DNA of 60,890 bases from the NCBI GenBank assembly GCA_025057935.1, contig JANWUW010000055.1, positions 1 through 60,890 on the forward strand, in the 5' to 3' direction. The position numbers were made by a program, and so were the translations under genes. This DNA comes from Thermoflexales bacterium (GTDB lineage Bacteria; Chloroflexota; Anaerolineae; J036; Brachytrichaceae). This document shows, piece by piece, positions 41,247 to 49,280 of the stretch. Below the pieces are notes generated by a model, which saw only the letters and a program-made list of their open reading frames with translations, was not told the origin of the DNA and ran no database searches. Each line of letters begins with the position of its first letter. Position 1 is the stretch's first letter.

Positions 41247-44200
41247 ATGAGAGCGCCAACCTTAACCCGCCGACAGTTTCTCGCTTTGGTAGCAGCGACC
41301 TCGCTGGGTCTCAAAGCCTGTGGCGCAAGTGAGCAGGCAGAGCCAACGCCGACCTCAGCACCTACCACTACCCCCACTGCATCGCCGCCCATTGAGCCAA
41401 CGCTGCCTCCGCTTGGCTTCTTCGATGCGCTTGAGGTATTGCGCCGAGCAGTGCGTGCAAGCCCAGACCACCTTCTTGCTCGTGCGGAGAGGCTCGTCGA
41501 GGCGCGCGACGCGGAAGGTCTTGTGCGCTTCGTGCGCGAGTTCATCGCTGTGTGTCCCGCTAGCGAGAACGATATGGGCAATGCCGTCACCGGCTGGCGT
41601 TGGGGGACGCGCGCCACGTTGCGCGGCGGCAGTGGCACGCCCCGCGAAGTTGCTGAGCTGCTGGCTGAGCTGCTTAATCGTGCAGGGTTTCAAGCAGAGG
41701 TGGTGGAAGCGTCTGCAACAGAGCTACGTCTCCCAAGGACGCTAACGACGGCAGAGGTCATGCGCAGCGCAGCCACGGCATCCTTCTCGCCTGCTCTCGA
41801 TGAGGCTACGCGTGCTGCTGTGCAGCGCGCGCTCAATTTGCCTGAACCGAAGCTCTCCCCTTCGTTCGACCCCCAAGGTCGCGAGTCGGCTGCGCTCGCT
41901 GAAGCGCTGCTCTCTGCCTTCGGAGGCGAAGCGAAAGCGCCTGCGCCGTTCCGCACTGCGGACCCTGTGATCTTTCTGCCAAGCGTGCAGGTGCTGATGG
42001 GTGGTGAGCGGCGATTGGTCAACCTTTGGGCGCAGCAAGGACCTGTGTTTTTGCCGTTGGAACGCAAGCTTCGACCGGCGCCACCTCATCGTCCACCGCT
42101 CACCGTTAGCGTTCGTGTTGAAGCTGCACATAGCCACGCTCCCGCCGATCGCTTTGTGCTTGCGGAGCGCACTTGGAGCGCTGAGGAGGTGGCAGGGCGG
42201 CAGGTGGAGATAGCATTTGTGCCACCTGCGCGTTCGTTGGACGAGGCACTCAGCCAAAGCCAACATTCAGTGCGCGCGCGCCGACCCATGCTCACGCCAG
42301 TGCTACTGGTGCGCGGTCCAGATCTGGACGCTGCTGCCACCCGTGAGCTGAGCAGTGTGGGCAATCCCTTTACCCTTGCAGGTCAAGTAGTGCGCGAGCA
42401 AAGCAACGGTCTGAACGTGAATGGGCAACCCTTGCCGCCTGTGCGACCTCTTGGCAACTCTCCGTTGATCGCCGCAGCCGAGTTTACACTGCAAGCGTCT
42501 ACTTTTCCGCTCATCACACTGGAGGTAACGCCGCGAGATGCTCAGGGCAACATCATCGAAAACCTCGCGGCGGCACATTTCCTCATCGAAGAGGACGGCA
42601 AGCCTGTGCAGGCAGTAATGGAGCGATGGGCACGCCCTGCGCCGCGTGTGCTTTTCCTCTTGGATGATTCGGGCAGCATCCCCGCCGAGTTTCGTTTCGA
42701 GGGGGCGCAAGCGTTGGTGCAAGCCGTGGCTGAGCAGATCAAAGCAGCCGATCCACGCGCTCAATTTCGCATTGCCAAGATCTTCGAGGGCACTGCGGAC
42801 GCGAGGTTCACCCAGTGGACGGATGAGCCGCGCGCGCTTGCAGAGCAGGTGAGACGAGCATCGGGCTGGGGCTCGCGCCTGTGGGAGGCGCTCGCCGATG
42901 CGGGGCGCTTGGGCGCATCCGTGATTGTGATGATCACCGACGGTCAGGCAGTCAGCGCTGCTGGAGAGCGTTTGACCGAGCCGCCGCCCGAACTGGCTGC
43001 TGCGGTGCGTGCCGGCCCTCCCGCTGTTGTGATCGGAGTAGGCGAGACAGACCCAGCGATGTTGGAACATTTAGGTCAGGCAGGTCGGCTCGGTGCATTT
43101 TCTGCCGACAGCCGCGATGCAGCTATCGGTGCCATTGTGCGCGTGCTGAGCACAGCGCTGCTGCCTCCGTACCGTTTCAGCTACTACGCGCGAGAAGGCG
43201 CTGACGCACCGCGCAGCGTGCGTTTGTTTGAGTTATACGGCGCTGCTGAGCGACCGAGCAAGAAAATCTTGGCGGAGACGACCTACACCCCGCCGCAGTC
43301 AAGCGCGCGAGCGACGCCACCTGCGTTGAGTGGGCTGTTCTTGAGCGTCACGGTTGGTAGCCAAACTGTTGTCCGCGTGCTTGCTGGGCTAGCTGCAAAG
43401 CAGAACGAGGAGCGCCCCACAGCGGAACACTTGGAAGAAGTGCGCCGTGCCTTGCAGGGTAGGTTCACGCTCGCTTTCGAGGCAGGTGCGCCTTCGCTGG
43501 CTCAGATTCTTGATGATGCATACACCGCCATACTCTCGTTGCGCCCTGTGTTAGAGAAGCGCGACCGCGGCGAACGCCTTAAGGCGCTCGCCACTTCCCT
43601 GCTTTATGCGCCGCCTCCAGACCTTCATCTCGCCAGTCTCCCACTCGCCGACGACCCCAACCAGCCCATGACGTTCGAGACCGGGCTGCGCGTCACCTTG
43701 CACTGTGTGCTCCCAACGCAAACCCCAGAAGGGCAATTGGCAGCAAGGCAGTGGGTGGATCTGCTGCCGCTTGCAGGCTTCCGCACCGCGGATGCTGATC
43801 CCTCCAAAGCTTTTAGACTCACCGTTCAGCGCACAGCAAGGCTAGCCCTGGCTGAGGCAGCAGCTTTCCCTGAGCACAACACGCTGAAGCTCGTGCGTGG
43901 GAAGCCCATGCGCCAAGCACGCTACGACTACCAAGTCAACGAGGCGCTCAAGGCACAAGGTCTGAGCGAAGTAGAGCGGCGGCGCTTGCTTGAGGTCTTC
44001 GCCCCGTGGCTGGGCGGTGAACATCTCCTGCTGTTCCCTGCAGACGGCACGCCTGCCGGCTGGGCAGTAAGCCGACAAGGCGCAGTGTGGGGTGTGCTCG
44101 GCGGCGAAGGCGCGAAAACTGCTGGTGGCGGTAGCCGCCTCTCACCCGTGAAAGCCCTAGAGGCAGCGCTGCTTGTGAGCGATCTCATGACCCTCATCGG

Positions 44201-44531
44201 AATTGGCGGCTTCAGCTTCGCGGGTGGCGTGTGGCTGGTCTTTGCAGCCACGATGTACAAAAAGCTCGAGAGCGCCACTGCGCTGATCGCCCAGTTGCCC
44301 ACCTCCGCCGACGATCCTGCACCCGATTTGAGTGGAGCGGAGAAAGTGGCTTCGCTTGACGATGTGGCGTGTGCGCTAGCGCAGACATTTGCCTTCGAGG
44401 CAATTTCGCGCACTGGCACCTTTTTGTTCCATCGGCAGATTGGGCGCGCCACAGAGTATGCAGTGGCAGGTGTTTCAGCAGTGGACGGTGCACTGAGTTT
44501 GTTGACTGGGAGAGGGCTGTTCTGCGATTGA
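41247..44531 (+). CDS. Large Tat-exported protein with von Willebrand factor A domain
   Basis: The 1094-residue product starts at ATG 41247 with a twin-arginine signal T-R-R-Q-F-L-A-L-V and lipobox-like L-K-A-C; a Pro/Thr-rich linker follows. Residues 60-180 resemble a transglutaminase-like N-domain (G-T-P-R-E-V-A-E-L-L-A-E-L-L-N-R-A-G). A VWA domain at about 468-650 keeps the MIDAS D-x-S-x-S (Asp473-Asp-Ser-Gly-Ser477). A membrane helix pair lies near 975-1005 and a soluble tail ends it. Metal-dependent ligand binding outside the cell is inferred. Confidence 0.75.
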   Translation: MRAPTLTRRQFLALVAATSLGLKACGASEQAEPTPTSAPTTTPTASPPIEPTLPPLGFFDALEVLRRAVRASPDHLLARAERLVEARDAEGLVRFVREFIAVCPASENDMGNAVTGWRWGTRATLRGGSGTPREVAELLAELLNRAGFQAEVVEASATELRLPRTLTTAEVMRSAATASFSPALDEATRAAVQRALNLPEPKLSPSFDPQGRESAALAEALLSAFGGEAKAPAPFRTADPVIFLPSVQVLMGGERRLVNLWAQQGPVFLPLERKLRPAPPHRPPLTVSVRVEAAHSHAPADRFVLAERTWSAEEVAGRQVEIAFVPPARSLDEALSQSQHSVRARRPMLTPVLLVRGPDLDAAATRELSSVGNPFTLAGQVVREQSNGLNVNGQPLPPVRPLGNSPLIAAAEFTLQASTFPLITLEVTPRDAQGNIIENLAAAHFLIEEDGKPVQAVMERWARPAPRVLFLLDDSGSIPAEFRFEGAQALVQAVAEQIKAADPRAQFRIAKIFEGTADARFTQWTDEPRALAEQVRRASGWGSRLWEALADAGRLGASVIVMITDGQAVSAAGERLTEPPPELAAAVRAGPPAVVIGVGETDPAMLEHLGQAGRLGAFSADSRDAAIGAIVRVLSTALLPPYRFSYYAREGADAPRSVRLFELYGAAERPSKKILAETTYTPPQSSARATPPALSGLFLSVTVGSQTVVRVLAGLAAKQNEERPTAEHLEEVRRALQGRFTLAFEAGAPSLAQILDDAYTAILSLRPVLEKRDRGERLKALATSLLYAPPPDLHLASLPLADDPNQPMTFETGLRVTLHCVLPTQTPEGQLAARQWVDLLPLAGFRTADADPSKAFRLTVQRTARLALAEAAAFPEHNTLKLVRGKPMRQARYDYQVNEALKAQGLSEVERRRLLEVFAPWLGGEHLLLFPADGTPAGWAVSRQGAVWGVLGGEGAKTAGGGSRLSPVKALEAALLVSDLMTLIGIGGFSFAGGVWLVFAATMYKKLESATALIAQLPTSADDPAPDLSGAEKVASLDDVACALAQTFAFEAISRTGTFLFHRQIGRATEYAVAGVSAVDGALSLLTGRGLFCD

Positions 44532-44561
44532 GGCGAGCCGCACGCAGAGCGCTGTGGGCAA

Positions 44562-44567
44562 TACAAT
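44562..44567 (+). promoter_or_regulatory. Candidate -10 box TACAAT, leaderless start
   Basis: TACAAT followed by C lies 6 bases before ATG 44574, so the transcript is predicted to start at the codon. Confidence 0.6.
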
Positions 44568-44573
44568 CCACAC

Positions 44574-45959
44574 ATGCGCCCTGATGAAGTCTACGACCTG
44601 CGCTCGTATCTCGCCCTGCTCGAAGCGCAGGGTCAGCTTGTGCGCATTCGCCGACCTGTGAGCATCATCCACGAGGCGGCGAACATCGGTGCGACCTGCG
44701 AGCGGATGCAACAGCCCGCGCCGTTGTTCGAGAACATTTACGAGGAAGACCCCGCGCGCCCTTTCGCAGGTTGGCGGCTGTTCAGCAGCGCGCTCGCCCA
44801 CCCTGAGCGTGTAGCGTTAGCGCTAGGGTGCGCGCGACACGAGATCACCGCGACCATGGCGCGGGTGCTTGATCCTGCCAACGCTGTGCCCCCTGTGCGC
44901 GTGAGCGAAGCACCTTGGAAGCGCAACCTCGTCACAGACCCGGACAAAATTGACGTGCGTGCCTTGCCCATCCCAAAGCACGCCGTGGGCGACGGTGGTC
45001 GCTTCATCACCGGCGGCGTGGTGATCAGCAAGCACCCCGAAACAGGGATTGGCAACCTCAGCTACAACCGCATGGCAATCCTCGGACCGCGCACGTTTGG
45101 GATCAACATTAACCAGTGGCGCGATTTGCAGCGCGCGCATGCTGCGGCTGAGGCAAAGGGAAAGCCACTCGGCGTTGCTGTGGCGATTGGGCTCGATCCC
45201 GCGCTGATGATTGCTGCGGGTTGCAAATACGAAGGCGACGAGACCAACATCGCGGGCGCCATTCGCGGTCGTCCGATTGAGGTGACGCGCGGCGTCACAG
45301 TGGACGTAGACACCATTCCAGCGCACGCTGAGCTGGTGCTCGAAGGGCACCTGCTGCCCGGCGTGCGCCGCAGCGAAGGACCGCTGGCAGAGTTCCATGG
45401 CTACTACGGCGAGCCATGGGATTCGCCCGTGTTCGAAGTGACAGCAATCGGCTGGCGCGACCAGCCCATCTACCAAACCATCGTGCCCGGCTGGCACGAG
45501 CACATCTATATCGGCAATGTGTTGCCGCGCGAGCCGCTGCTCATGCGCTTTGTGAGCCACGCGAGCAAGAACGTCAAAGCCGTGCACATCCCGCCCTACG
45601 CAAACGGCTTCTTGGTGGTGGTGCAATTGGCGAGGAAAACAAACATGGGCGAGCCGCGCAACGTCGCGCTCGCTGCATTTGCTGCGCATCCGAACTTCCG
45701 CGTGTGCGTGGTGGTGGATGCTGATGTGGACCTCTACGACCCCAGCGACCTAGTGTGGGCGTTGATCACGCGCGTGGATTGGGGGCAAGATGTGTTCACA
45801 GTGCCGCGTGCGCAGGGGCACGAGATGGACCCTGCCAACGACAGCAAAGGCATTGGCACCAAGATCGGCATTGATGCCACCTTCGACAAGGGGCGTCGTC
45901 CCTACGGAGAGCGCGTGAGTTACCCAATGGTCGAATTGGCGAAGTATTTGGGGATGTGA
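44574..45959 (+). CDS. UbiD family decarboxylase
   Basis: The 461-residue enzyme belongs to the prenylated-FMN-dependent UbiD family, which decarboxylates aromatic or unsaturated acids. The cofactor region N-L-S-Y-N-R-M and the catalytic pair in E-G-P-L-A-E-F-H-G-Y-Y-G are intact, and the C-terminal G-T-K-I-G-I-D-A-T segment is typical. Length fits ubiquinone/menaquinone or phenolic-acid type members. No ubiX gene for the prenyl-FMN synthase is in the window. The physiological substrate is unknown. Confidence 0.92.
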   Translation: MRPDEVYDLRSYLALLEAQGQLVRIRRPVSIIHEAANIGATCERMQQPAPLFENIYEEDPARPFAGWRLFSSALAHPERVALALGCARHEITATMARVLDPANAVPPVRVSEAPWKRNLVTDPDKIDVRALPIPKHAVGDGGRFITGGVVISKHPETGIGNLSYNRMAILGPRTFGININQWRDLQRAHAAAEAKGKPLGVAVAIGLDPALMIAAGCKYEGDETNIAGAIRGRPIEVTRGVTVDVDTIPAHAELVLEGHLLPGVRRSEGPLAEFHGYYGEPWDSPVFEVTAIGWRDQPIYQTIVPGWHEHIYIGNVLPREPLLMRFVSHASKNVKAVHIPPYANGFLVVVQLARKTNMGEPRNVALAAFAAHPNFRVCVVVDADVDLYDPSDLVWALITRVDWGQDVFTVPRAQGHEMDPANDSKGIGTKIGIDATFDKGRRPYGERVSYPMVELAKYLGM

Positions 45960-45981
45960 GAAGGATTGCCCTCGCTGCGCC

Positions 45982-47160
45982 TCACCACGCCTCGAATGCC
46001 TTGGCGTGCCGCACGGCGTGTTTGATTTGCTCAAGGTGCTCGCGCGCATGATTGGGCCAGTCCAGCACCACCTCTGCGAGGCGGCGGTAACTGGCTTTGC
46101 GCGCGAGGAAAGCGGGCGGCAACGCGTTGAGCAGGGCGACAGTCTCAGCCTCGTTGCGCTTCAGCTCTGTGAGCAGCGCCTGCACCGTGGGGAAGCCGTT
46201 GATCACAGCGTCGAGCCGCTCGCGCATCCCTGTGGGAGGCCACTCCGGGATCAATGCCTCGCCGGCGATCAAACAGGTGAGCCAGTGGTGCAAGTAGCGC
46301 TCGCTTTCGATGAGGTGGGCGAGCACTTGCCGTGCGCTCCATTGACCCGGTGCTGGTGCACGCGCAGCGCGCTCGTCGCTCACTCCCTTTAGCGCCTGCG
46401 TGAGGTCGCGATTAACCTCGGTGTATTTGCGCGCGACGATCTCCGCTAAAGCTTCGTGAGAATCTGGAATCTCCACCGAGGGAGCCTTTGCGAGCGTCAC
46501 GGTTGCGCTGAGCTTCTTGCCGTTGCGCGCGAAAGCGAGCTTCACGCGCGCGCCCACCGTTTGGCGGTGTAGCGCTGCATCGTAGGAGAGCACATCGGTG
46601 ACGCGCTCGTTGCCAATTGCGGTGATCACATCGCCCACGTGGACGCCTGCTTGGTGGGCTGGGCTTTCGGCGAAGACGTGAATCACGCGCACGCCTTCTT
46701 CGCCGGGTTCAAGGGGGCTGACCTCCAGCCCGAGGTAGGGGCGCTCGCGCTGATCAGTTCCTGTTTCGAGCACGCTCACCAAATTGTCCAGCGCTGTGTT
46801 CCAAAAAGCTTCTGCTTGTGCAGCGCGCTTGCTCCAACCTTTGCTTTCGCTGCTCTCGCTAAGGGTGAGCGTTGTTACATCGTCCTTCTCAGCGAGCGCG
46901 ATGCTGACCTGTGAAAAATCATCTTCTTCATCGCCGCGCCAATCGAAGGTCAACTTTTTTCCATGAGTTAGGGAGACGTAAGTGCCGAAGCGGGCGCGTC
47001 CATCTCGCCACTGCATATACAGCCGACCCCCGGGGTGGGGATACGCGAGCGCAAGATCGCAGAGCCACTCGGTCAGCGCGTTGGCGTTGGTGAAAGCGAG
47101 GTAAATCAAGTCGGGCGGCGCTGCGATGGTGCGCTTAACGATGAAGGCTTTGCCTGTCAT
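45982..47160 (-). CDS. SRPBCC (AHSA1-like) - PDZ - DinB triple-domain protein
   Basis: The 392-residue cytosolic protein joins three domains. Residues 1-135 are an AHSA1-type SRPBCC fold (I-A-A-P-P-D-L-I-Y-L-A-F-T-N ... W). Residues 138-225 are a PDZ domain (Y-L-G-L-E-V, then A-G-V-H-V-G-D-V-I-T-A-I-G). Residues 240-385 are a DinB four-helix domain with probable metal ligands His282, His371 and His375. No signal peptide. I know no characterised protein with this order. A GACAAT hexamer lies 8 bases before ATG 47160. Confidence 0.85.
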   Translation of the reverse strand: MTGKAFIVKRTIAAPPDLIYLAFTNANALTEWLCDLALAYPHPGGRLYMQWRDGRARFGTYVSLTHGKKLTFDWRGDEEDDFSQVSIALAEKDDVTTLTLSESSESKGWSKRAAQAEAFWNTALDNLVSVLETGTDQRERPYLGLEVSPLEPGEEGVRVIHVFAESPAHQAGVHVGDVITAIGNERVTDVLSYDAALHRQTVGARVKLAFARNGKKLSATVTLAKAPSVEIPDSHEALAEIVARKYTEVNRDLTQALKGVSDERAARAPAPGQWSARQVLAHLIESERYLHHWLTCLIAGEALIPEWPPTGMRERLDAVINGFPTVQALLTELKRNEAETVALLNALPPAFLARKASYRRLAEVVLDWPNHAREHLEQIKHAVRHAKAFEAW

Positions 47161-47178
47161 AGGGGCATATTGTCCCGC

Positions 47179-47196
47179 TGAAAGCTTAAACTTTCA
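47179..47196. repeat. Inverted repeat TGAAAG-N6-CTTTCA upstream of the SRPBCC-PDZ-DinB gene
   Basis: The palindrome sits 19-36 bases before ATG 47160, in the -35 region of its probable promoter. It could be an operator. Confidence 0.35.
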
Positions 47197-47222
47197 AGGG
47201 TTTCTTGTGACGTTGGCGCTTG

Positions 47223-47801
47223 CTAGGGTTGAGCGAATTGCAGCCTTGGGTGCTGGACCAGTGCAAGGGCTTCGATGGGCCAGAAAATCAGCCATGCGCG
47301 CCCGATGATCGCCGAACGACGCACGAGGCGCAGGCTTGCCTCTTCCGAAAGCGCGCGGGAGGCGACAAGTTCTTCCGCTACCAAATACTCATCCTCCTCC
47401 AAGAGGTATCGCCGCGATTCCGAGGGAGGCGCTGTAGGGGCAAAGGCAAGCGCTGCCTCTAGAGCGAGCATCACGCGCCCATCAACCACAAAGGCGCCAC
47501 CTGAAAGAACCACTTCCTCTCCAGGCAAACCAACCACGTAAGCGAAGCGTAGGAGGTTGCTTGCTTCAGCATCGTAGAACGCGACGATCTCACCGCGTTT
47601 AGGAGCGGCGAGCCAGTATGCCCAACGGCTGACCAACACCCACTGCCCGGCGCGCAGCTCGGGCAGGGCTGCGTCTAGGGGCGCTGGCTGGAACAGCGCT
47701 AAACCCACCCCAATCGCGATCCCGAGAGCCACCAAGCGCTCAACCCACGCGCGTCGCCCTGCTTGTCGGAGGCTCTGCTCTAAGGGCGCTGGTCGGAGCA
47801 T
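47223..47801 (-). CDS. Signal peptidase I-like (S26) protein lacking the catalytic dyad
   Basis: The 192-residue protein has one N-terminal helix (about 22-38) and the S26 fold pattern: L-R-A-G-Q-W-V-L-V-S-R-W-A-Y, P-K-R-G-E-I-V-A-F and V-V-G-L-P-G-E. In active enzymes the serine box reads S-M-x-P-T-L and the Lys lies in Y-I-K-R-V-x-G-L-P-G; here these align with A44-A-L-P-E-L and R-F-A87-Y-V-V-G, so both catalytic residues are Ala. The G-D-N-R box is also lost. Start ATG 47801 follows a TACAGT hexamer by 7 bases. Probably a non-catalytic binder. Confidence 0.8.
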   Translation of the reverse strand: MLRPAPLEQSLRQAGRRAWVERLVALGIAIGVGLALFQPAPLDAALPELRAGQWVLVSRWAYWLAAPKRGEIVAFYDAEASNLLRFAYVVGLPGEEVVLSGGAFVVDGRVMLALEAALAFAPTAPPSESRRYLLEEDEYLVAEELVASRALSEEASLRLVRRSAIIGRAWLIFWPIEALALVQHPRLQFAQP

Positions 47802-47808
47802 AGAGGGT

Positions 47809-47814
47809 ACTGTA
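47809..47814 (-). promoter_or_regulatory. Candidate -10 box TACAGT, leaderless start
   Basis: TACAGT on the minus strand is 7 bases before ATG 47801. Confidence 0.5.
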
Positions 47815-47828
47815 GCACGATGCCGTTC

Positions 47829-47834
47829 TACAAT
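47829..47834 (+). promoter_or_regulatory. Candidate -10 box TACAAT, leaderless start
   Basis: TACAAT is 9 bases before ATG 47844 and only 15 bases from the opposing TACAGT box, so the two promoters overlap back to back. Confidence 0.55.
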
Positions 47835-47843
47835 ACCGGCACC

Positions 47844-49244
47844 ATGCTTGCGCAAGCCCTCGCTTATCTCGAAGCGCATCGCGAGCGCTTCTTGCAGGAG
47901 TTGCTGGAGTTTCTTGCTATTCCATCCGTGAGCGCGCGCCCAGAACATGCGCGTGACGTGCACATGGCCGCGCTGTGGCTTACGGAGCATTTGCGGCATA
48001 TTGGCTTGCGCTCGGAGGTGTTGCGCACTGATGGGCACCCTGTGGTTTACGCTGAATGGCGTGCGCGCGACCCTCACGCCCCGACAGTGCTTATCTACGG
48101 GCACTACGATGTGCAACCGGCTGATCCGTTTGAGTTGTGGGACACGCCGCCGTTCTCCCCAGCGGTGCGCGATGGCTACGTCTACGCGCGTGGTGCTAGC
48201 GACAACAAAGGTCAACACTTCGCCCATGTGAAAGCCGTCGAGACACTTCTGCACACGCAGGGCACGCTTCCCGTCAACGTCAAGTTCCTCATCGAAGGCG
48301 AGGAGGAGATCGGCAGCCCGAGCTTAAGCCGATTCGTCTCGGCGCATGTTGATTTGTTGCGCTGCGATTGCGTGATGATCAGCGATAGCGCCATGCGCGC
48401 TCTTGATCAGCCCTCGTTGGTGTACGGCTTGCGCGGCCTGGTCCACCTAGAGGTCACTGTGCGCTGCTTGGCGCACGATGTGCACTCGGGGCACTACGGC
48501 GGGTTGGTGCAGAACCCAATCCTCGCGCTTGCGCAGATGCTGGCGCAAGTGAAAGATGAGCAGGGGCGCGTGCGCATTCCAGGCTTTTACGATGACGTGC
48601 GCGCGCTTGATCCAGAAGAGCGTGCTGCCCTCATGCGCGCTCCCTACACCGAAGCTGACCTGCGCCGAGAGACTGGCGCATTGGCTGCGTTCGGCGAGCC
48701 AGAGTACAGCCTTGCTGAGCGCCGCGGTGCGCGTCCCACGTTTGAAGTGAACGGCATCTGGGGCGGCTACACTGGAGCAGGCTTGAAGACCATCATCCCA
48801 GCGGAGGCGCACGCCAAGATCACTTGTCGCTTGGTGCCGTATCAGGATCCCCAGCGCGTCGCTGAGCGCGTAGCTGACTACCTGCGCAACATCGCTCCCG
48901 TTGGCACAGAGGTTGAGGTGCGCTTCGGTGGCGGTTCGCCTGCTGTGTTGATCGATCGCCACACGCCTGTGACGCGTGCGGCGATGCGCGCCGCCGCAGC
49001 GACGTATGGCGCAGAACCGATCTTCGAGTTGGAAGGCGGATCGATCCCCATTGTTGCCGATCTGCAGCGTCAACTCGGCGTGCCAATCGTTCTATTGGGC
49101 ATGGGCTTGCCTGACGACAACGTGCATGCGCCAAACGAACGCTTTTCCATCCGCGCTTACGAGCGCGGCATTCAAGCGAGCGCGCGCTTCTTGTTGGAGA
49201 TGAGCGCCTGTTGTGCAGGCGGCGACCGACGCAACGGAGGCTAA
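47844..49244 (+). CDS. M20 family metallopeptidase (dipeptidase-like)
   Basis: The 466-residue enzyme is a di-zinc M20 peptidase of the ArgE/DapE/carnosinase group. Metal ligands and catalytic residues are visible: H in Y-G-H-Y-D-V-Q-P, D in R-G-A-S-D-N-K-G, E-E in E-G-E-E-E-I-G-S, and the C-terminal N-V-H-A-P-N-E. The inserted dimerisation domain covers about 200-330. ATG 47844 is chosen over an in-frame ATG 24 bases upstream, because a TACAAT box sits between them. Likely cleaves dipeptides or acylated amino acids. Confidence 0.92.
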   Translation: MLAQALAYLEAHRERFLQELLEFLAIPSVSARPEHARDVHMAALWLTEHLRHIGLRSEVLRTDGHPVVYAEWRARDPHAPTVLIYGHYDVQPADPFELWDTPPFSPAVRDGYVYARGASDNKGQHFAHVKAVETLLHTQGTLPVNVKFLIEGEEEIGSPSLSRFVSAHVDLLRCDCVMISDSAMRALDQPSLVYGLRGLVHLEVTVRCLAHDVHSGHYGGLVQNPILALAQMLAQVKDEQGRVRIPGFYDDVRALDPEERAALMRAPYTEADLRRETGALAAFGEPEYSLAERRGARPTFEVNGIWGGYTGAGLKTIIPAEAHAKITCRLVPYQDPQRVAERVADYLRNIAPVGTEVEVRFGGGSPAVLIDRHTPVTRAAMRAAAATYGAEPIFELEGGSIPIVADLQRQLGVPIVLLGMGLPDDNVHAPNERFSIRAYERGIQASARFLLEMSACCAGGDRRNGG

Positions 49245-49280
49245 GCGCGGTGCTGACCGCGCAGAGCAGCGCAAGGCGCA

